From Gemmata palustris (GTDB lineage: Bacteria > Planctomycetota > Planctomycetia > Gemmatales > Gemmataceae), in contig NZ_JAGKQQ010000002.1 in NCBI RefSeq assembly GCF_017939745.1, positions 744,001 through 808,000 of the forward strand: a stretch of DNA of 64,000 bases, written 5' to 3'. Of this stretch, positions 49,391 through 58,663 are shown piece after piece. The stretch's first letter is position 1. Each line of letters starts with the position of its first letter. The position numbers and the translations under genes are program-made. The notes below the pieces were generated by a model. It was not told the DNA's origin, ran no database searches, and saw only the letters and a list, made by a program, of their open reading frames with translations.

Positions 49391-51922
49391 ATGCGCAAGA
49401 ACGCTCTTAACGTCGTTGTCTTCATATTCCTCGCCGGGGGACTCGTCTTCCTTTGGCAGTACGCGGAAAAGAACTGGGTTCCGAAACCCGCCAAGAAGGA
49501 AGATCTGGCGGAGAAGTTCGTTGAGGATCTGAAGAAGCGGGCCGAGGAGGACGCGAAGATCGTCGCGGAGGCCGCCGAAAAGAAGCAGGCCGCGCAGAAG
49601 TCGCTCACCGCGGCCGGGGGCGGGCTCGTGGTCGCGGGCGAACTCCCGAAGCCCAAGCCCCCGGAACCGCCGAAGATCGCCGCGCCCAAGTTCGGTGGGG
49701 TCGATCCGCGGGTTCTGGCCGAAGCGATCACGAACGGCATCTTCGATTACACCGCCCGCCCCACGCTCATCGCCCTCGGGAAAGACACGTTCTACAACCA
49801 CTTCCTACTCACCACGCAGGGCGGCGGCGTGCAGCAGGTCGTGCTGCCGAAGTTCTGGCAAGCCGACCGCCTCGGGCGCGAGGTCAAGCGGAAGGACGAG
49901 AACGGCACCCCGACCAAAGTTCCGTTGTACCTGGTCCCCGGCGTGACGTACACGCGGTCCAAACAGCTCCGCGAGGAGTACCGCGTCCCGGACCTCGTGC
50001 CGGGTAAGGTCGCCGACCCGTCGGGCCTCGCCGAGCCGAGCTACACCGTCTTCCACTATCCCACGCCCGACGACAAGAACCCGGACCCGTTCCTGGGCAC
50101 CACGAACTGGACCGTTGTGTCCGAAGAGCGCCCCAACGAGGGCGATCACAAGGTCGTGTTCGAGAAGGAACTCGGCGAGCCGTACTTCGTGAAATTGCGG
50201 AAGACCTACACACTCGGACCAAAGGACTACCACGTCGGGCTGCGCGTCGAGATCGAGAAGTTAGAGGTTCCCGGCTCCGTGAAGGGCAGGGGGCAGTTGC
50301 GGTACCAACTCTCCGGTCCGCGCGGGCTGCCCATTGAGGGCGAGTGGTACACCAGCACATACCGCGTGGCAATCACGGGATGGAAGGATGCGAAGAACAC
50401 CCCCCGCCGCCAGTACGAGGACTCGGCTTCCATTGGCCTCAAGCGCGGGGGCGAGATCGTCACACGCGGTGAGAACACTTTCAAATACATGGTGGTCGCC
50501 AACCAATACTTCGCGTCCGGTGTCGCCATCGACGACACCGCCGAAGGCCCGGCGAAGAACCCGTGGGCTTACGTCCGTGCCACGACCGAGATCCCGCTCG
50601 ACAAGAAGCAAGACCCGAACCTGACGCACTTCGATGACATCACCGTGCGAGCCGCGTCCGAGACGATCGACCTCAAACCCGGTGAAAAGGTCAGCCACAG
50701 CTACCTGATCTACAACGGCCCCTCGAAGGTCGGGCTCCTCGAACTCATGCCCAGGGAGGGTAATACAGAGCCGGCCGTGAGCAAGGATTTGGTGAAGCGC
50801 TACAAGGACGAGCTGATCCTCTCCACGCTCACCGACTTCCGCTCCGACACGTGGATCGGTCGGTTCGCCAGCTCGATTTACTGGACGGAACTCGTCATCA
50901 CGACCACCAACCTGATGCACATGTTCCTCTACTACATCAACAGCGCCGTCGGAAGTTGGGCGCTGTCCATCGTGCTCCTCACCGCGTGCGTGCGCCTCGT
51001 GCTGCTGATGCCCAGCCGCAAGCAGACCGCGATGAGCATGAAGATGATGGAAGTGCAGAAGCGGCTGCAGCCCGAGTTCGAGAAGCTGCAAGAAAAGTAC
51101 AAGGACGACATGCACTCCTACAACCGCGAGAAGACGCGGTTGATGATGCAGCACGGGGCCAACCCGTTCGCGATGATGGGCGGGTGCCTCCTGCTCGTGG
51201 CACAAATGCCCATCATGATGGGGCTCTACTTCGGGTTGCAGGAGAGCATCTTCTTCCGGCTCGACTCGGCCCTGTGGATCGACAACCTCGCCGCGCCGGA
51301 CATGCTCGTCTGGTGGGGCGAGAACATCCCGTTCATCAGCACTCCCGAAGACATCGGCAGCTTCATCTACCTGGGGCCGTACTTCAACCTGCTCCCGATC
51401 CTGGCCGTGGGGCTGATGCTCTACCAGCAGGCGAAGATGATGCCGACCTCGACCGATCCGCAGGCGGAACAGCAGCGGATGATGATGAAGATGATGATGG
51501 TGATGATGGCGGTGTTCTTCTACAAGGTGGCGGCGGGTCTGGCGCTGTACTTCATCGTGAGCACCGGGTGGGCCATCATCGAGCGCCAGTTCATCCCCAA
51601 GCCCAAGATCGACGGCTTCAACCCCGACGGCAACGGCACGACCGCGAACACCTACCCCAAGGCCGGTTCGCCGAACGGCAAATCGCCGACCGCTGCGGAC
51701 GCGGTGGCCGCAGCACAACAGAAGAGTAAGGGGCTACTCGGGCGCCTCCGCGAAAGGCTCCAGGCCAAGATGGAGGAGATGCAGCGGCAGGCCGACGAGC
51801 AGGCGAAGCGCCAGATCCGCAACGACCCGAACCGTCCCAACGGTACGACGCCCGCGCCAGGAACCGGCCCGGACAACCGACCGAACGCCCCGCGCCGCGA
51901 CAAGAAGAAGCGCAAGAAGTGA
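49391..51922 (+). CDS. yidC: Membrane protein insertase YidC
   Basis: An 843-residue YidC. The first transmembrane helix is NVVVFIFLAGGLVFLWQY. A large periplasmic domain follows (about 100-490), with a Lys/Ala/Glu-rich segment at 30-80 that is longer than in Escherichia coli. The conserved five-helix insertase core is at about 510-740, with NLMHMFLYYINSAVGSWALS, MPIMMGLYFGLQESIFFRL and the hydrophilic-groove Arg after it. The C-terminal 100 residues are basic and end RRDKKKRKK, likely to contact ribosomes. It inserts proteins with or without SecYEG. It stands without the usual rnpA/rpmH neighbours. Confidence 0.93.
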   Translation: MRKNALNVVVFIFLAGGLVFLWQYAEKNWVPKPAKKEDLAEKFVEDLKKRAEEDAKIVAEAAEKKQAAQKSLTAAGGGLVVAGELPKPKPPEPPKIAAPKFGGVDPRVLAEAITNGIFDYTARPTLIALGKDTFYNHFLLTTQGGGVQQVVLPKFWQADRLGREVKRKDENGTPTKVPLYLVPGVTYTRSKQLREEYRVPDLVPGKVADPSGLAEPSYTVFHYPTPDDKNPDPFLGTTNWTVVSEERPNEGDHKVVFEKELGEPYFVKLRKTYTLGPKDYHVGLRVEIEKLEVPGSVKGRGQLRYQLSGPRGLPIEGEWYTSTYRVAITGWKDAKNTPRRQYEDSASIGLKRGGEIVTRGENTFKYMVVANQYFASGVAIDDTAEGPAKNPWAYVRATTEIPLDKKQDPNLTHFDDITVRAASETIDLKPGEKVSHSYLIYNGPSKVGLLELMPREGNTEPAVSKDLVKRYKDELILSTLTDFRSDTWIGRFASSIYWTELVITTTNLMHMFLYYINSAVGSWALSIVLLTACVRLVLLMPSRKQTAMSMKMMEVQKRLQPEFEKLQEKYKDDMHSYNREKTRLMMQHGANPFAMMGGCLLLVAQMPIMMGLYFGLQESIFFRLDSALWIDNLAAPDMLVWWGENIPFISTPEDIGSFIYLGPYFNLLPILAVGLMLYQQAKMMPTSTDPQAEQQRMMMKMMMVMMAVFFYKVAAGLALYFIVSTGWAIIERQFIPKPKIDGFNPDGNGTTANTYPKAGSPNGKSPTAADAVAAAQQKSKGLLGRLRERLQAKMEEMQRQADEQAKRQIRNDPNRPNGTTPAPGTGPDNRPNAPRRDKKKRKK

Positions 51923-51941
51923 GTGCGTAACTCGAGGCCCC

Positions 51942-52289
51942 ATGCACCCCACGACCCGAGAGCGGTTCGTCTGGCTCGCTTTCGGGTTGTGGGCGGTGGG
52001 TGGTGTTGTCTGGGTACTGGCGACCGGGTACGTCGCGGATTTACGGTGGGATTACTCGGCCGAGTTGACGTTCCAATACGTCGGGCACGTACCAGGACCG
52101 GACACCCCCTACGCTAAAGGCGTCCGGCTGAATGCGTTGTGGGAGCTTCTCAGTTTTGGCTCAATTGGCTACGCGGCTATTGGTGCTTTTCTGTTCCGCC
52201 GTCGTGGGTGCGTCGTCTTCGGGGCTGCAGTCGCCATCGTCGTTTTCTCGTGGCTCGCACCCTGTACGGTCGGACTCGGCCACCTCTGA
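51942..52289 (+). CDS. Small membrane protein of unknown function
   Basis: A 115-residue protein with three hydrophobic segments ([36 protein letters not shown] and [17 protein letters not shown]). I recognise no family. It lies 19 bases after yidC with a CGAGG sequence before its ATG, and 24 bases before the PfpI gene, so it may be cotranscribed with both. Confidence 0.6.
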   Translation: MHPTTRERFVWLAFGLWAVGGVVWVLATGYVADLRWDYSAELTFQYVGHVPGPDTPYAKGVRLNALWELLSFGSIGYAAIGAFLFRRRGCVVFGAAVAIVVFSWLAPCTVGLGHL

Positions 52290-52312
52290 TCTCTTGCAAC
52301 CGGAATCTTACC

Positions 52313-52894
52313 ATGCCCGTAAAGCAGATCCTGATGCTGGTCGGCGACTTCGTGGAAGACTACGAGGTGATGGTCCCGTTCCAGGCGCTCCAGATGGTCG
52401 GGCACACCGTCCACGCGGTCTGCCCCGACAAGCGCGCCGGCGACAAAGTGCGCACCGCGGTCCACGACTTCGAGGGCGACCAAACGTATTCCGAGAAGCC
52501 CGGCCACAACTTCGCGCTGAACGCGACCTTCGCGGAAATCGACGTTACGAAGTACGACGCGCTCGTGATTCCCGGCGGGCGCGCCCCGGAGTACCTCCGC
52601 CTGAACGCGGACGTGCTGAACGCGGTCCGGCACTTCTTCAGCGCGAACAAGCCGGTCGCGGCAATCTGTCACGGCCCGCAGCTCCTCGCCGCAGCCGGCG
52701 TGTTAAAAAACCGGACGTGCAGCGCCTACCCCGCGGTCGGTCCAGACATCGGGTTGTGCGGCGGCGTGCTCGCGGACGTGCCGATCGACGGCACGCACGT
52801 GGACGGAAACCTCGTGACTGCTCCAGCGTGGCCGGCTCACCCCACTTGGTTGCGCGCGTTCTTGAAAGTGCTCGGGACCAAGATCGAAATGTGA
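52313..52894 (+). CDS. DJ-1/PfpI family protein
   Basis: A 193-residue DJ-1/PfpI protein. The acidic residue after the first strand lies in [17 protein letters not shown], and the nucleophile elbow is [14 protein letters not shown] with Cys near 121. The typical [17 protein letters not shown] stretch precedes it. Members act as glyoxalase/deglycase or protein-quality hydrolases. ATG 52313 is right for the conserved start ([12 protein letters not shown]); a longer reading from 52139 overlaps the upstream gene and is not supported. A long inverted repeat follows. Confidence 0.85.
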   Translation: MPVKQILMLVGDFVEDYEVMVPFQALQMVGHTVHAVCPDKRAGDKVRTAVHDFEGDQTYSEKPGHNFALNATFAEIDVTKYDALVIPGGRAPEYLRLNADVLNAVRHFFSANKPVAAICHGPQLLAAAGVLKNRTCSAYPAVGPDIGLCGGVLADVPIDGTHVDGNLVTAPAWPAHPTWLRAFLKVLGTKIEM

Positions 52895-52923
52895 CCCGCG
52901 CCCGAATTCGGGCGCGAAAGGAA

Positions 52924-53088
52924 CACAGGGCGGAAGCCCTGTGCTACGAACGCCGGCCCCTCCGGGGCGAAAACAACGAACCCATCCGCAGTCCGGTACC
53001 TTCATCTCGTTCCCGATGTGGCGGCGAAGGCCAATGCCTTACCGCCCCGGAGGGGCCGGCGTTCGTAGCACAGGGCTTCCGCCCTGTG
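52924..53088. repeat. Perfect 46-bp inverted repeat between convergent genes
   Basis: Arms at 52924-52969 and 53043-53088 are exactly complementary over 46 bases and are separated by 73 bases. Each arm contains two small palindromes, cacagggcggaagccctgtg and gccccggaggggc. The structure fills the space between the convergent PfpI and metG genes, so it may stop transcription both ways. Its modular composition looks like a mobile or repeated palindromic unit rather than a simple terminator. Confidence 0.8.
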
Positions 53089-53096
53089 CATCTTTG

Positions 53097-54689
53097 TTAT
53101 CCGATCCGCGGGAACAGCGGCTTCACTTTACCTTCGATCAGCTCCGCAGTAACCCGAAGGTCATCGGGCTGAGCCGTCAGCGCGGTCGCGTCCGCGTACT
53201 TCACTTCGGCCCACGGGGTCGGGAAGTTGAAGCTCGTGTAGATCGTCTCCGCGCTCTTCGGGATGAACGGCTTCAGCAGGATGCTCGCAATGCGGAGCGA
53301 CTGCACCGCGTTGAACAGCACTCTCTTGGCCGCGTCCTTGTCCGTCTTCACAAGCTTCCAGGGGGCGTTCGATTCGAGGTACTGGTTCGTCGGCGTGAGG
53401 AAATCCTGCACGATCTTCTGGAGCGCGAGGTTGTACCGGCACGCTTCGATGTGCTCGCGCACTTCCCCAACGAACAACTCCAGGTTCAACCCGGGCACGA
53501 CCGATTCCGGCACCCGACCGGCGGTCTCGTCGAACACCCCGCCGAAGTTCTTCCACGTGATCGTCATCTCGCGGGAGAACAGGTTGCCGAGGTTGTTCGC
53601 CAGCTCGGAGTTGTAAACCTCCGCGAACCGCCCCCAGCCGAACTCACCGTCCGACGGGTACGGGCACTCACGCAGGAAGAAATACCGGAACGCCTCCGCG
53701 CTAAACTGCCGAATGATCTCCATTGGCTCAATGGCGTTGCCGAGTGATTTGCTGATCTTCTCGACGGTGCCCGCTTCCTCGTTCTTGACGTAGACGAAGC
53801 CGTGCGCGAACACCTTCTTTGGGGCGGCTTCGCCCGCGGCCCACAGCATCGCGGGCCAGAGGGCGCAGTGAAAGCGGGTAATATCCTTCCCAATAAAGTG
53901 CGTATCGCAGGGCCAATACTTCTTGAACGTCGCCTCGTCGTCACCGTACCCGATGCCGGTGATGTACGTGAGTAGCGCGTCGAACCAGACGTAAATTGTG
54001 AACTCCGGGTCGAACGGGATGCGAACGCCCCACGTCTGATTCAATCGACTAATGGGAATGTCGCGCAGCCCCTCCGTTTTGATAAGGCTGACGATCTCGT
54101 TCTTCCGGCTCTCCGGTTGAATGAAGTCGGGGTACTCCTCGTAGTGCTTCAGTAGCCGATCCTGAAACGTGGACAGTTTGAAGAAGTAGCACGGCTCCGC
54201 CCGCCGCGCGAGCGGGGTCCGGTGGTTCGGGCACAGACCGTTGTTCTCCTTGTGATCTTTCTCGCTCTTGAACTCCTCGCACCCCTCGCAGTACCAGCCC
54301 TCGTAACTGCCCTTGTAGATGTGCCCGTTGTCGTAAACCTTCTGGATGAACTTACGGCAGCACTGTTTGTGGCGCTCACTGCTCGTCTGCACGAAGGTGT
54401 CGTAGCTGATGTCCAGTGCGTCCCACACCTCGCGGAACTGTCGGGCCATGTCGTCGCAGTACGCCTGCGTGTCCTGATTGAGGTCGGCGGCGCGTTTCGA
54501 CACCTTCACCGTGTTCTCGTCGTTGCCCATCAGGAAGAAGACGTCGAACCCCTCCATGCGCCGGTACCGGGCCTGCACGTCGGCGCCGAGTTTCTCGAAC
54601 GCGGTACCGATGTGCGGCCGGCTGTTCGGGTAGTCGATTGCGGTCGTCTGGAACCAGCGGGGTTTGTCCGTCACGGTCAACTCCTTCAT
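53097..54689 (-). CDS. metG: Methionyl-tRNA synthetase
   Basis: A 530-residue class I synthetase. The HIGH-type motif is YPNSRPHIGTAFEKLGAD near the N-terminus, where HIGT replaces HIGH, as in several MetRS2-type enzymes. The knuckle YCEGCEEFKS with a CPNHRT partner forms a zinc site. KMSKS appears as EKISKSLGN. The anticodon-binding helical domain follows, with NLGNLFSREMTI and NQYLESNAPWKL. There is no C-terminal EMAP/tRNA-binding domain. ATG 54689 is preferred; GTG 54695 is possible. Confidence 0.93.
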   Translation of the reverse strand: MKELTVTDKPRWFQTTAIDYPNSRPHIGTAFEKLGADVQARYRRMEGFDVFFLMGNDENTVKVSKRAADLNQDTQAYCDDMARQFREVWDALDISYDTFVQTSSERHKQCCRKFIQKVYDNGHIYKGSYEGWYCEGCEEFKSEKDHKENNGLCPNHRTPLARRAEPCYFFKLSTFQDRLLKHYEEYPDFIQPESRKNEIVSLIKTEGLRDIPISRLNQTWGVRIPFDPEFTIYVWFDALLTYITGIGYGDDEATFKKYWPCDTHFIGKDITRFHCALWPAMLWAAGEAAPKKVFAHGFVYVKNEEAGTVEKISKSLGNAIEPMEIIRQFSAEAFRYFFLRECPYPSDGEFGWGRFAEVYNSELANNLGNLFSREMTITWKNFGGVFDETAGRVPESVVPGLNLELFVGEVREHIEACRYNLALQKIVQDFLTPTNQYLESNAPWKLVKTDKDAAKRVLFNAVQSLRIASILLKPFIPKSAETIYTSFNFPTPWAEVKYADATALTAQPDDLRVTAELIEGKVKPLFPRIG

Positions 54690-54740
54690 CTGCACGGCTC
54701 GATGTAGCCTTTCTACAGACGCGGTCGGCGCGGAGCAGGT

Positions 54741-55430
54741 TCAGTACACGTCGTACTCACCGAACCGCCCGCGGAGCCGCTCCCGGGTGCCGGAGCTGAG
54801 GTGGCCCAGTCCGCCGACGAGCAGTTTGAGGTGAAGCAATCCGGCCATGAACGGCGAATCGAGGAACGCGACCGCGGCCCGCTCGGTGAGCTGGACCCGT
54901 TCCATTCGGAGTCGTTCCAGCTTACCGAGGTGCTCGCAATCGACCATCGCTATGAACGCACGTTCCGTAATCCTCTCGGTATCGGTCCACACGCCGAGTT
55001 TGCGCACGAGCCGCGCTTCGGTCCATGTCGCGAGCGCGAGTAGGTCCGCATCGGTCGCACCGCGGAAGTTGAACTCGCAGAGCGGGACGCGCCCGGCGAA
55101 CCTCGGGTGCGCGGCGCGGATAAGTTCGCCCGGTCCCGCGAGTGTGAACGGGAACCCGCGGGTCCAGTTCTGCCACATCAAGCCGACCGGCAGCCCCATT
55201 CGTTCCGGCCACGACTCGACGACGACCGGCGCGAGTTCGCGCTCGCGGGCGACGAGTCGTTCGCGCGGGTCCCCGGCCCCGCGTGCCAGCGCCATTTGCA
55301 CGCGAATCAGTTCCGCCCAAGCCGCGCTCACCGTGCCCTGCTCGTCGAGCCAGTCGGCGAACGCCAACCGCGGCATGTCCTCGTCCGGGTGCTCACAGAT
55401 CGCGCGAAGCAATGCGTCTTCTTCGTTCAT
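54741..55430 (-). CDS. TIGR02996-domain protein 1
   Basis: A 229-residue protein. The N-terminal TIGR02996 domain is clear: ALLRAICEHPDEDMPRLAFADWLDEQG, then AELIRVQMALARG. The remainder contains leucine-rich-repeat-like stretches (GKLERLRMERVQLTERAAVAFLDSP). The domain is a Gemmata-lineage signature of about 42 residues found in very many paralogues, of unknown function. It is the last of three tandem genes of this type, all on the minus strand. Confidence 0.85.
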   Translation of the reverse strand: MNEEDALLRAICEHPDEDMPRLAFADWLDEQGTVSAAWAELIRVQMALARGAGDPRERLVARERELAPVVVESWPERMGLPVGLMWQNWTRGFPFTLAGPGELIRAAHPRFAGRVPLCEFNFRGATDADLLALATWTEARLVRKLGVWTDTERITERAFIAMVDCEHLGKLERLRMERVQLTERAAVAFLDSPFMAGLLHLKLLVGGLGHLSSGTRERLRGRFGEYDVY

Positions 55431-55545
55431 CGGATGCGACCTGCGTTCTCCGCACGCGCCACTCTCAAAGTGGATTCTACCACACCCTCCTAAACGGATC
55501 GGACCCGTGCCCGGAACCGAATTCTGGCGAACGGAACCCGCATCA

Positions 55546-56298
55546 TTACGCCCCGTAGCGCCCGCTCTGAATACGGCCCAGTAGCTCCCGGCTGATCGAG
55601 TTCTCCGACAAGTCGAACCGGCGCACTTTGATGAGCAGCCCCGATCCGAGCAGCGCGGCCGCGCCGTCGTCGGTAATGTCGTTGTCGCGGAGGTCGAGTT
55701 CGCGCAAGCGGGGAAAGCCCCACGACTCGCACAGCGCGCGCAACCCGATGTTCCCGATCCCTTGCCGCGCGAGCACTAGGCGCTCCAACCGCGGGTACGA
55801 ACCGTCCGCGAGCGCGTAAGCTCCGGCCCACCCGAGCAACCGGTGCCCGCGCACGACGAGCGTCTTCACGCGGGTGAAGACGGCCTGCTTTGTGATCTCG
55901 GCCAGCCGGCGCGCGGACACATCGGGCACCAGTTCCAAGTATTCGAGCAGGTGCAACCGCGGGTCGTCGGTGCCCTCGATCTGCGACGCGGTGGCGAGCC
56001 CGCGGTACGCGAGCCCGCGCCGTTGAGGGGCGAGCGCCTTGTACCCCGGCGGCATCTCGTACTGCCACACCGTGTCCCACGCGGAGAGCAACTGGTCGAT
56101 GCGCGGCCCCACGACCTTTCGGTCCGGGTGATCGGCCGGGAGCCGGTCGGCGCGAACGTGCAGGCGAATGAATTCCGCGCGGGCGGCGCCCGACGGCCCG
56201 CCCTGCTCGTCGAGGTAGTCCGCGTAGACGAGCCGCGGCGTGTCCTCGTCCGGGTGCGCGGCGATGGCCCGCAAGAGTGCGGCTTCCGTGTCGTTCAT
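55546..56298 (-). CDS. TIGR02996-domain protein 2 with leucine-rich repeats
   Basis: A 250-residue protein. The TIGR02996 domain reads ALLRAIAAHPDEDTPRLVYADYLDEQGG, then RAEFIRLHVRADRL. The C-terminal half carries leucine-rich repeats: LERLVLARQGIGNIGLRALC and LRELDLRDNDITDDGAAALL, the classic RNI-type pattern. Such proteins could mediate protein contacts. It lies between two paralogues, with gaps of 115 bp downstream and 22 bp upstream. The start at ATG 56298 agrees with the domain beginning. Confidence 0.86.
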   Translation of the reverse strand: MNDTEAALLRAIAAHPDEDTPRLVYADYLDEQGGPSGAARAEFIRLHVRADRLPADHPDRKVVGPRIDQLLSAWDTVWQYEMPPGYKALAPQRRGLAYRGLATASQIEGTDDPRLHLLEYLELVPDVSARRLAEITKQAVFTRVKTLVVRGHRLLGWAGAYALADGSYPRLERLVLARQGIGNIGLRALCESWGFPRLRELDLRDNDITDDGAAALLGSGLLIKVRRFDLSENSISRELLGRIQSGRYGA

Positions 56299-56320
56299 CA
56301 GGTCGTCCGATGTTGGGGCG

Positions 56321-56923
56321 TCACGGGGTCACCGGGAACCGGGACCAGAACATCCGCTGGGTGGCCGGGGAGAAATCGCTGCCGCCGAACTGCAGAACGC
56401 GCAGGCGGCCCGAATACGGGCTCCCGAGTAGTGCCGTGGCGACCGCGTCCGTCGCCCGCAGGTCGTGGAGATAAAGGTGCGTGACCGACGACAGCCACGG
56501 CCGCTTGCACAGTTCCACAACGGCCGCCGCGTTCACGGGCCGCAGGAACAGTTCGCAGATCGGTGTGAGTTTCGCGAGCTTGTGGCCGTGCTTGTTGATG
56601 GCCGCAGCGGGCAAATTGAAGTATTCGACGAACCCGCGGCGGAACACCCACCCGCCCCACCGCCCCGGTCGGCACCCCAACACGTTCGCGAGTGGCGCGA
56701 CCCACTCGGTGTCGTGGGCGACGAGCAAGTCCCGCTGGCGCCGCTCGAGGTACCGGAGCCGGTCGCGATCGGCCACACCCCGGGCCAGTTCGATCTGAAC
56801 CCGAACGAACTCGGCGCGCGATGGCCGATCGTTTTCGTCGAGCCAATCGGCCATCGCGAGCCGGAGCGTGTCGTCCCCCGGCTCGGCGAGTAACGCCGTC
56901 AAAAACGGGTTGTCTGGCGTCAT
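56321..56923 (-). CDS. TIGR02996-domain protein 3
   Basis: A 200-residue protein. The TIGR02996 domain is FLTALLAEPGDDTLRLAMADWLDENDRPSRAEFVRVQIELARG in pattern. The rest has degenerate leucine-rich segments (SSVTHLYLHDLRATDAVATALL and GRLRVLQFGGSDFSPATQ). It is the first of the three tandem paralogues, which probably arose by local duplication. The three are clearly diverged from each other. ATG 56923 starts just before the domain. Confidence 0.84.
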   Translation of the reverse strand: MTPDNPFLTALLAEPGDDTLRLAMADWLDENDRPSRAEFVRVQIELARGVADRDRLRYLERRQRDLLVAHDTEWVAPLANVLGCRPGRWGGWVFRRGFVEYFNLPAAAINKHGHKLAKLTPICELFLRPVNAAAVVELCKRPWLSSVTHLYLHDLRATDAVATALLGSPYSGRLRVLQFGGSDFSPATQRMFWSRFPVTP

Positions 56924-57014
56924 AACGGGAACAACGGTTCCGGGTGCGGTTCGGGCTCGCCTTTCGGCGAGGAGAACGGACCCGGTCCATCAAGTGTAAC
57001 GCCGGGCGCCGCAC

Positions 57015-58445
57015 TCACCCGATCGCCACCCGGTCGCCGGGTGCGGGAACGGCCACGTCGTCGAAGCCCAGATTGCGGAGCGTGCCGGCCAGCGCATCGG
57101 CCTGCTCGTACTCACCGTGGATCAGGCGCACCTTCCCGACTTTGCCCACGAGCGGCTGCAGGTACGCGAGGAAGTCGTTCTTGTCCGCGTGGCCGCTGAA
57201 GCCGTCCAGGTGGAGCACTTCGATCCACTTGTTCCAGTCGCGCCCCTGGAACCGCACCGTCGGCTTCGGATCGAGGAGCTTGCGCCCCACGGTACCGGAC
57301 GCCTGGTAGCTCACGAGGATGATGGTGCCGCGCGGGTCGTCCACGAGTTGCTTCAGGTGCTGCTGAATGCGCCCCGCGTCGCACATGCCGCTCGACGCGA
57401 TGATGACGCTCGACCCCGGGCGCGTGGCCAGCAGCGTGCTCTGCTCGAAGTCGCGCACGTAAGTCACGCCGTCTCCGCCGAGCAGCCCGTGTCCCTCGCG
57501 GAGCGCCTGCGCGATTTCGTCGGACAGGCTGTTCGGGTGCGCGCGGTACACCCCGGCGACCTCCGAAGCGAGCGGGCTGTCCACGAAGACCGGGATCTCG
57601 GGGATCTTCCGCTCGCGCAACCCCTGCTGCAGGATGTGGATGATGAGCTGCGTGCGCCCCAGGCTGAACGCCGGGATGAGCACCTTCCCGCCGCGGTCCA
57701 CGGTCTCGCGGATCGCGGCGTAGAGGCGCTCCACCGTGTCCGCGAACGAGCGGTGCGTGCGGTTGCCGTAAGTGCTCTCGCACACCAGCACGTCGGCCGG
57801 CGGAATCGTGCCGGTCGGCTTCAAGATGGGCAACCCCCTGCGCCCCATATCCCCGCTGAACGTGAGGGTCCGATCGCGGTCGGGGGCCGCGACGTTGACG
57901 TGGACCATCGCGGAGCCGAGGACGTGCCCCGCCTCGATGAACCGGAAGCGCACGGTTTTCGTGACGTCGGTGTCGCGCGCGTAGGGCACCGAAACGAGCC
58001 GGCCGAACACCTTTTCCACGTCGTTGACCGTGTACAGCGGCTGGACCCACGGCTCCGCGTAGTTGCGGGCGATGTTGATGTGGGCCGCGTCCTCTTCCTG
58101 GATCTTCGCGGAGTCCGCGAGCATGACCCGGAGCAGGTCGCGCGTCGGCGGGGTGCAATAAATGGGGCCGTCGAACCCCTGGCGGATGAGCGTGGGCAAA
58201 TTACCGCAGTGGTCGATGTGGGCGTGGCTGACGATGACCGCGTCGATCTGCGTGGGGTGGAACGGGAAGTGCCCGTTCCGCTGGCGCGCTTCTTCGCGCC
58301 GCCCCTGGTGCAAGCCGCAATCGAGCAGGATCTTGTGGTTCCCGGTTTCGATGAGGTGCATCGATCCGGTGACGCCGCCGGCCGCCCCCCAGAACGTGAG
58401 CGTGGGATCGCTGGCGCCCGGCGCGGGTGTATTTGTGGGTTTCAT
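57015..58445 (-). CDS. Beta-CASP metallo-beta-lactamase RNA-processing nuclease
   Basis: A 476-residue zinc-dependent nuclease of the CPSF73/YSH1-like type. The MBL motif is SHAHIDHCGNLP, with metal-site residues also in EAGHVLGSAM and FSGDMGRRG. The beta-CASP insert begins at CESTYGNRTH and includes IPAFSLGRTQ. The C-terminal RMMBL region has VSYQASGTVGRKLLD and LDGFSGHADKNDF. It is probably an endo- or exoribonuclease. ATG 58445 gives a complete reading. It is divergent from the LptD-like gene, with 218 bp between them. Confidence 0.9.
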   Translation of the reverse strand: MKPTNTPAPGASDPTLTFWGAAGGVTGSMHLIETGNHKILLDCGLHQGRREEARQRNGHFPFHPTQIDAVIVSHAHIDHCGNLPTLIRQGFDGPIYCTPPTRDLLRVMLADSAKIQEEDAAHINIARNYAEPWVQPLYTVNDVEKVFGRLVSVPYARDTDVTKTVRFRFIEAGHVLGSAMVHVNVAAPDRDRTLTFSGDMGRRGLPILKPTGTIPPADVLVCESTYGNRTHRSFADTVERLYAAIRETVDRGGKVLIPAFSLGRTQLIIHILQQGLRERKIPEIPVFVDSPLASEVAGVYRAHPNSLSDEIAQALREGHGLLGGDGVTYVRDFEQSTLLATRPGSSVIIASSGMCDAGRIQQHLKQLVDDPRGTIILVSYQASGTVGRKLLDPKPTVRFQGRDWNKWIEVLHLDGFSGHADKNDFLAYLQPLVGKVGKVRLIHGEYEQADALAGTLRNLGFDDVAVPAPGDRVAIG

Positions 58446-58663
58446 TCACCCATTCTAACCCGCGGGGCGACAAGCACAAACCCGATGCGCGGTGTGAGGT
58501 TGCGGGCGCCCGCCGGGCCGCGCCCGCGCGCCGCGCAGTCAGCCTTGATTCGCCCGGCGCCCGGCTTATAGTCCCGCCCTTCAGTGCAGACGAACCGTTT
58601 CGGCGTGACCGCTTCGCGCGGTGGGACACTCATTCCGCCGCGCGCCGATTGAAGGGACACCGC

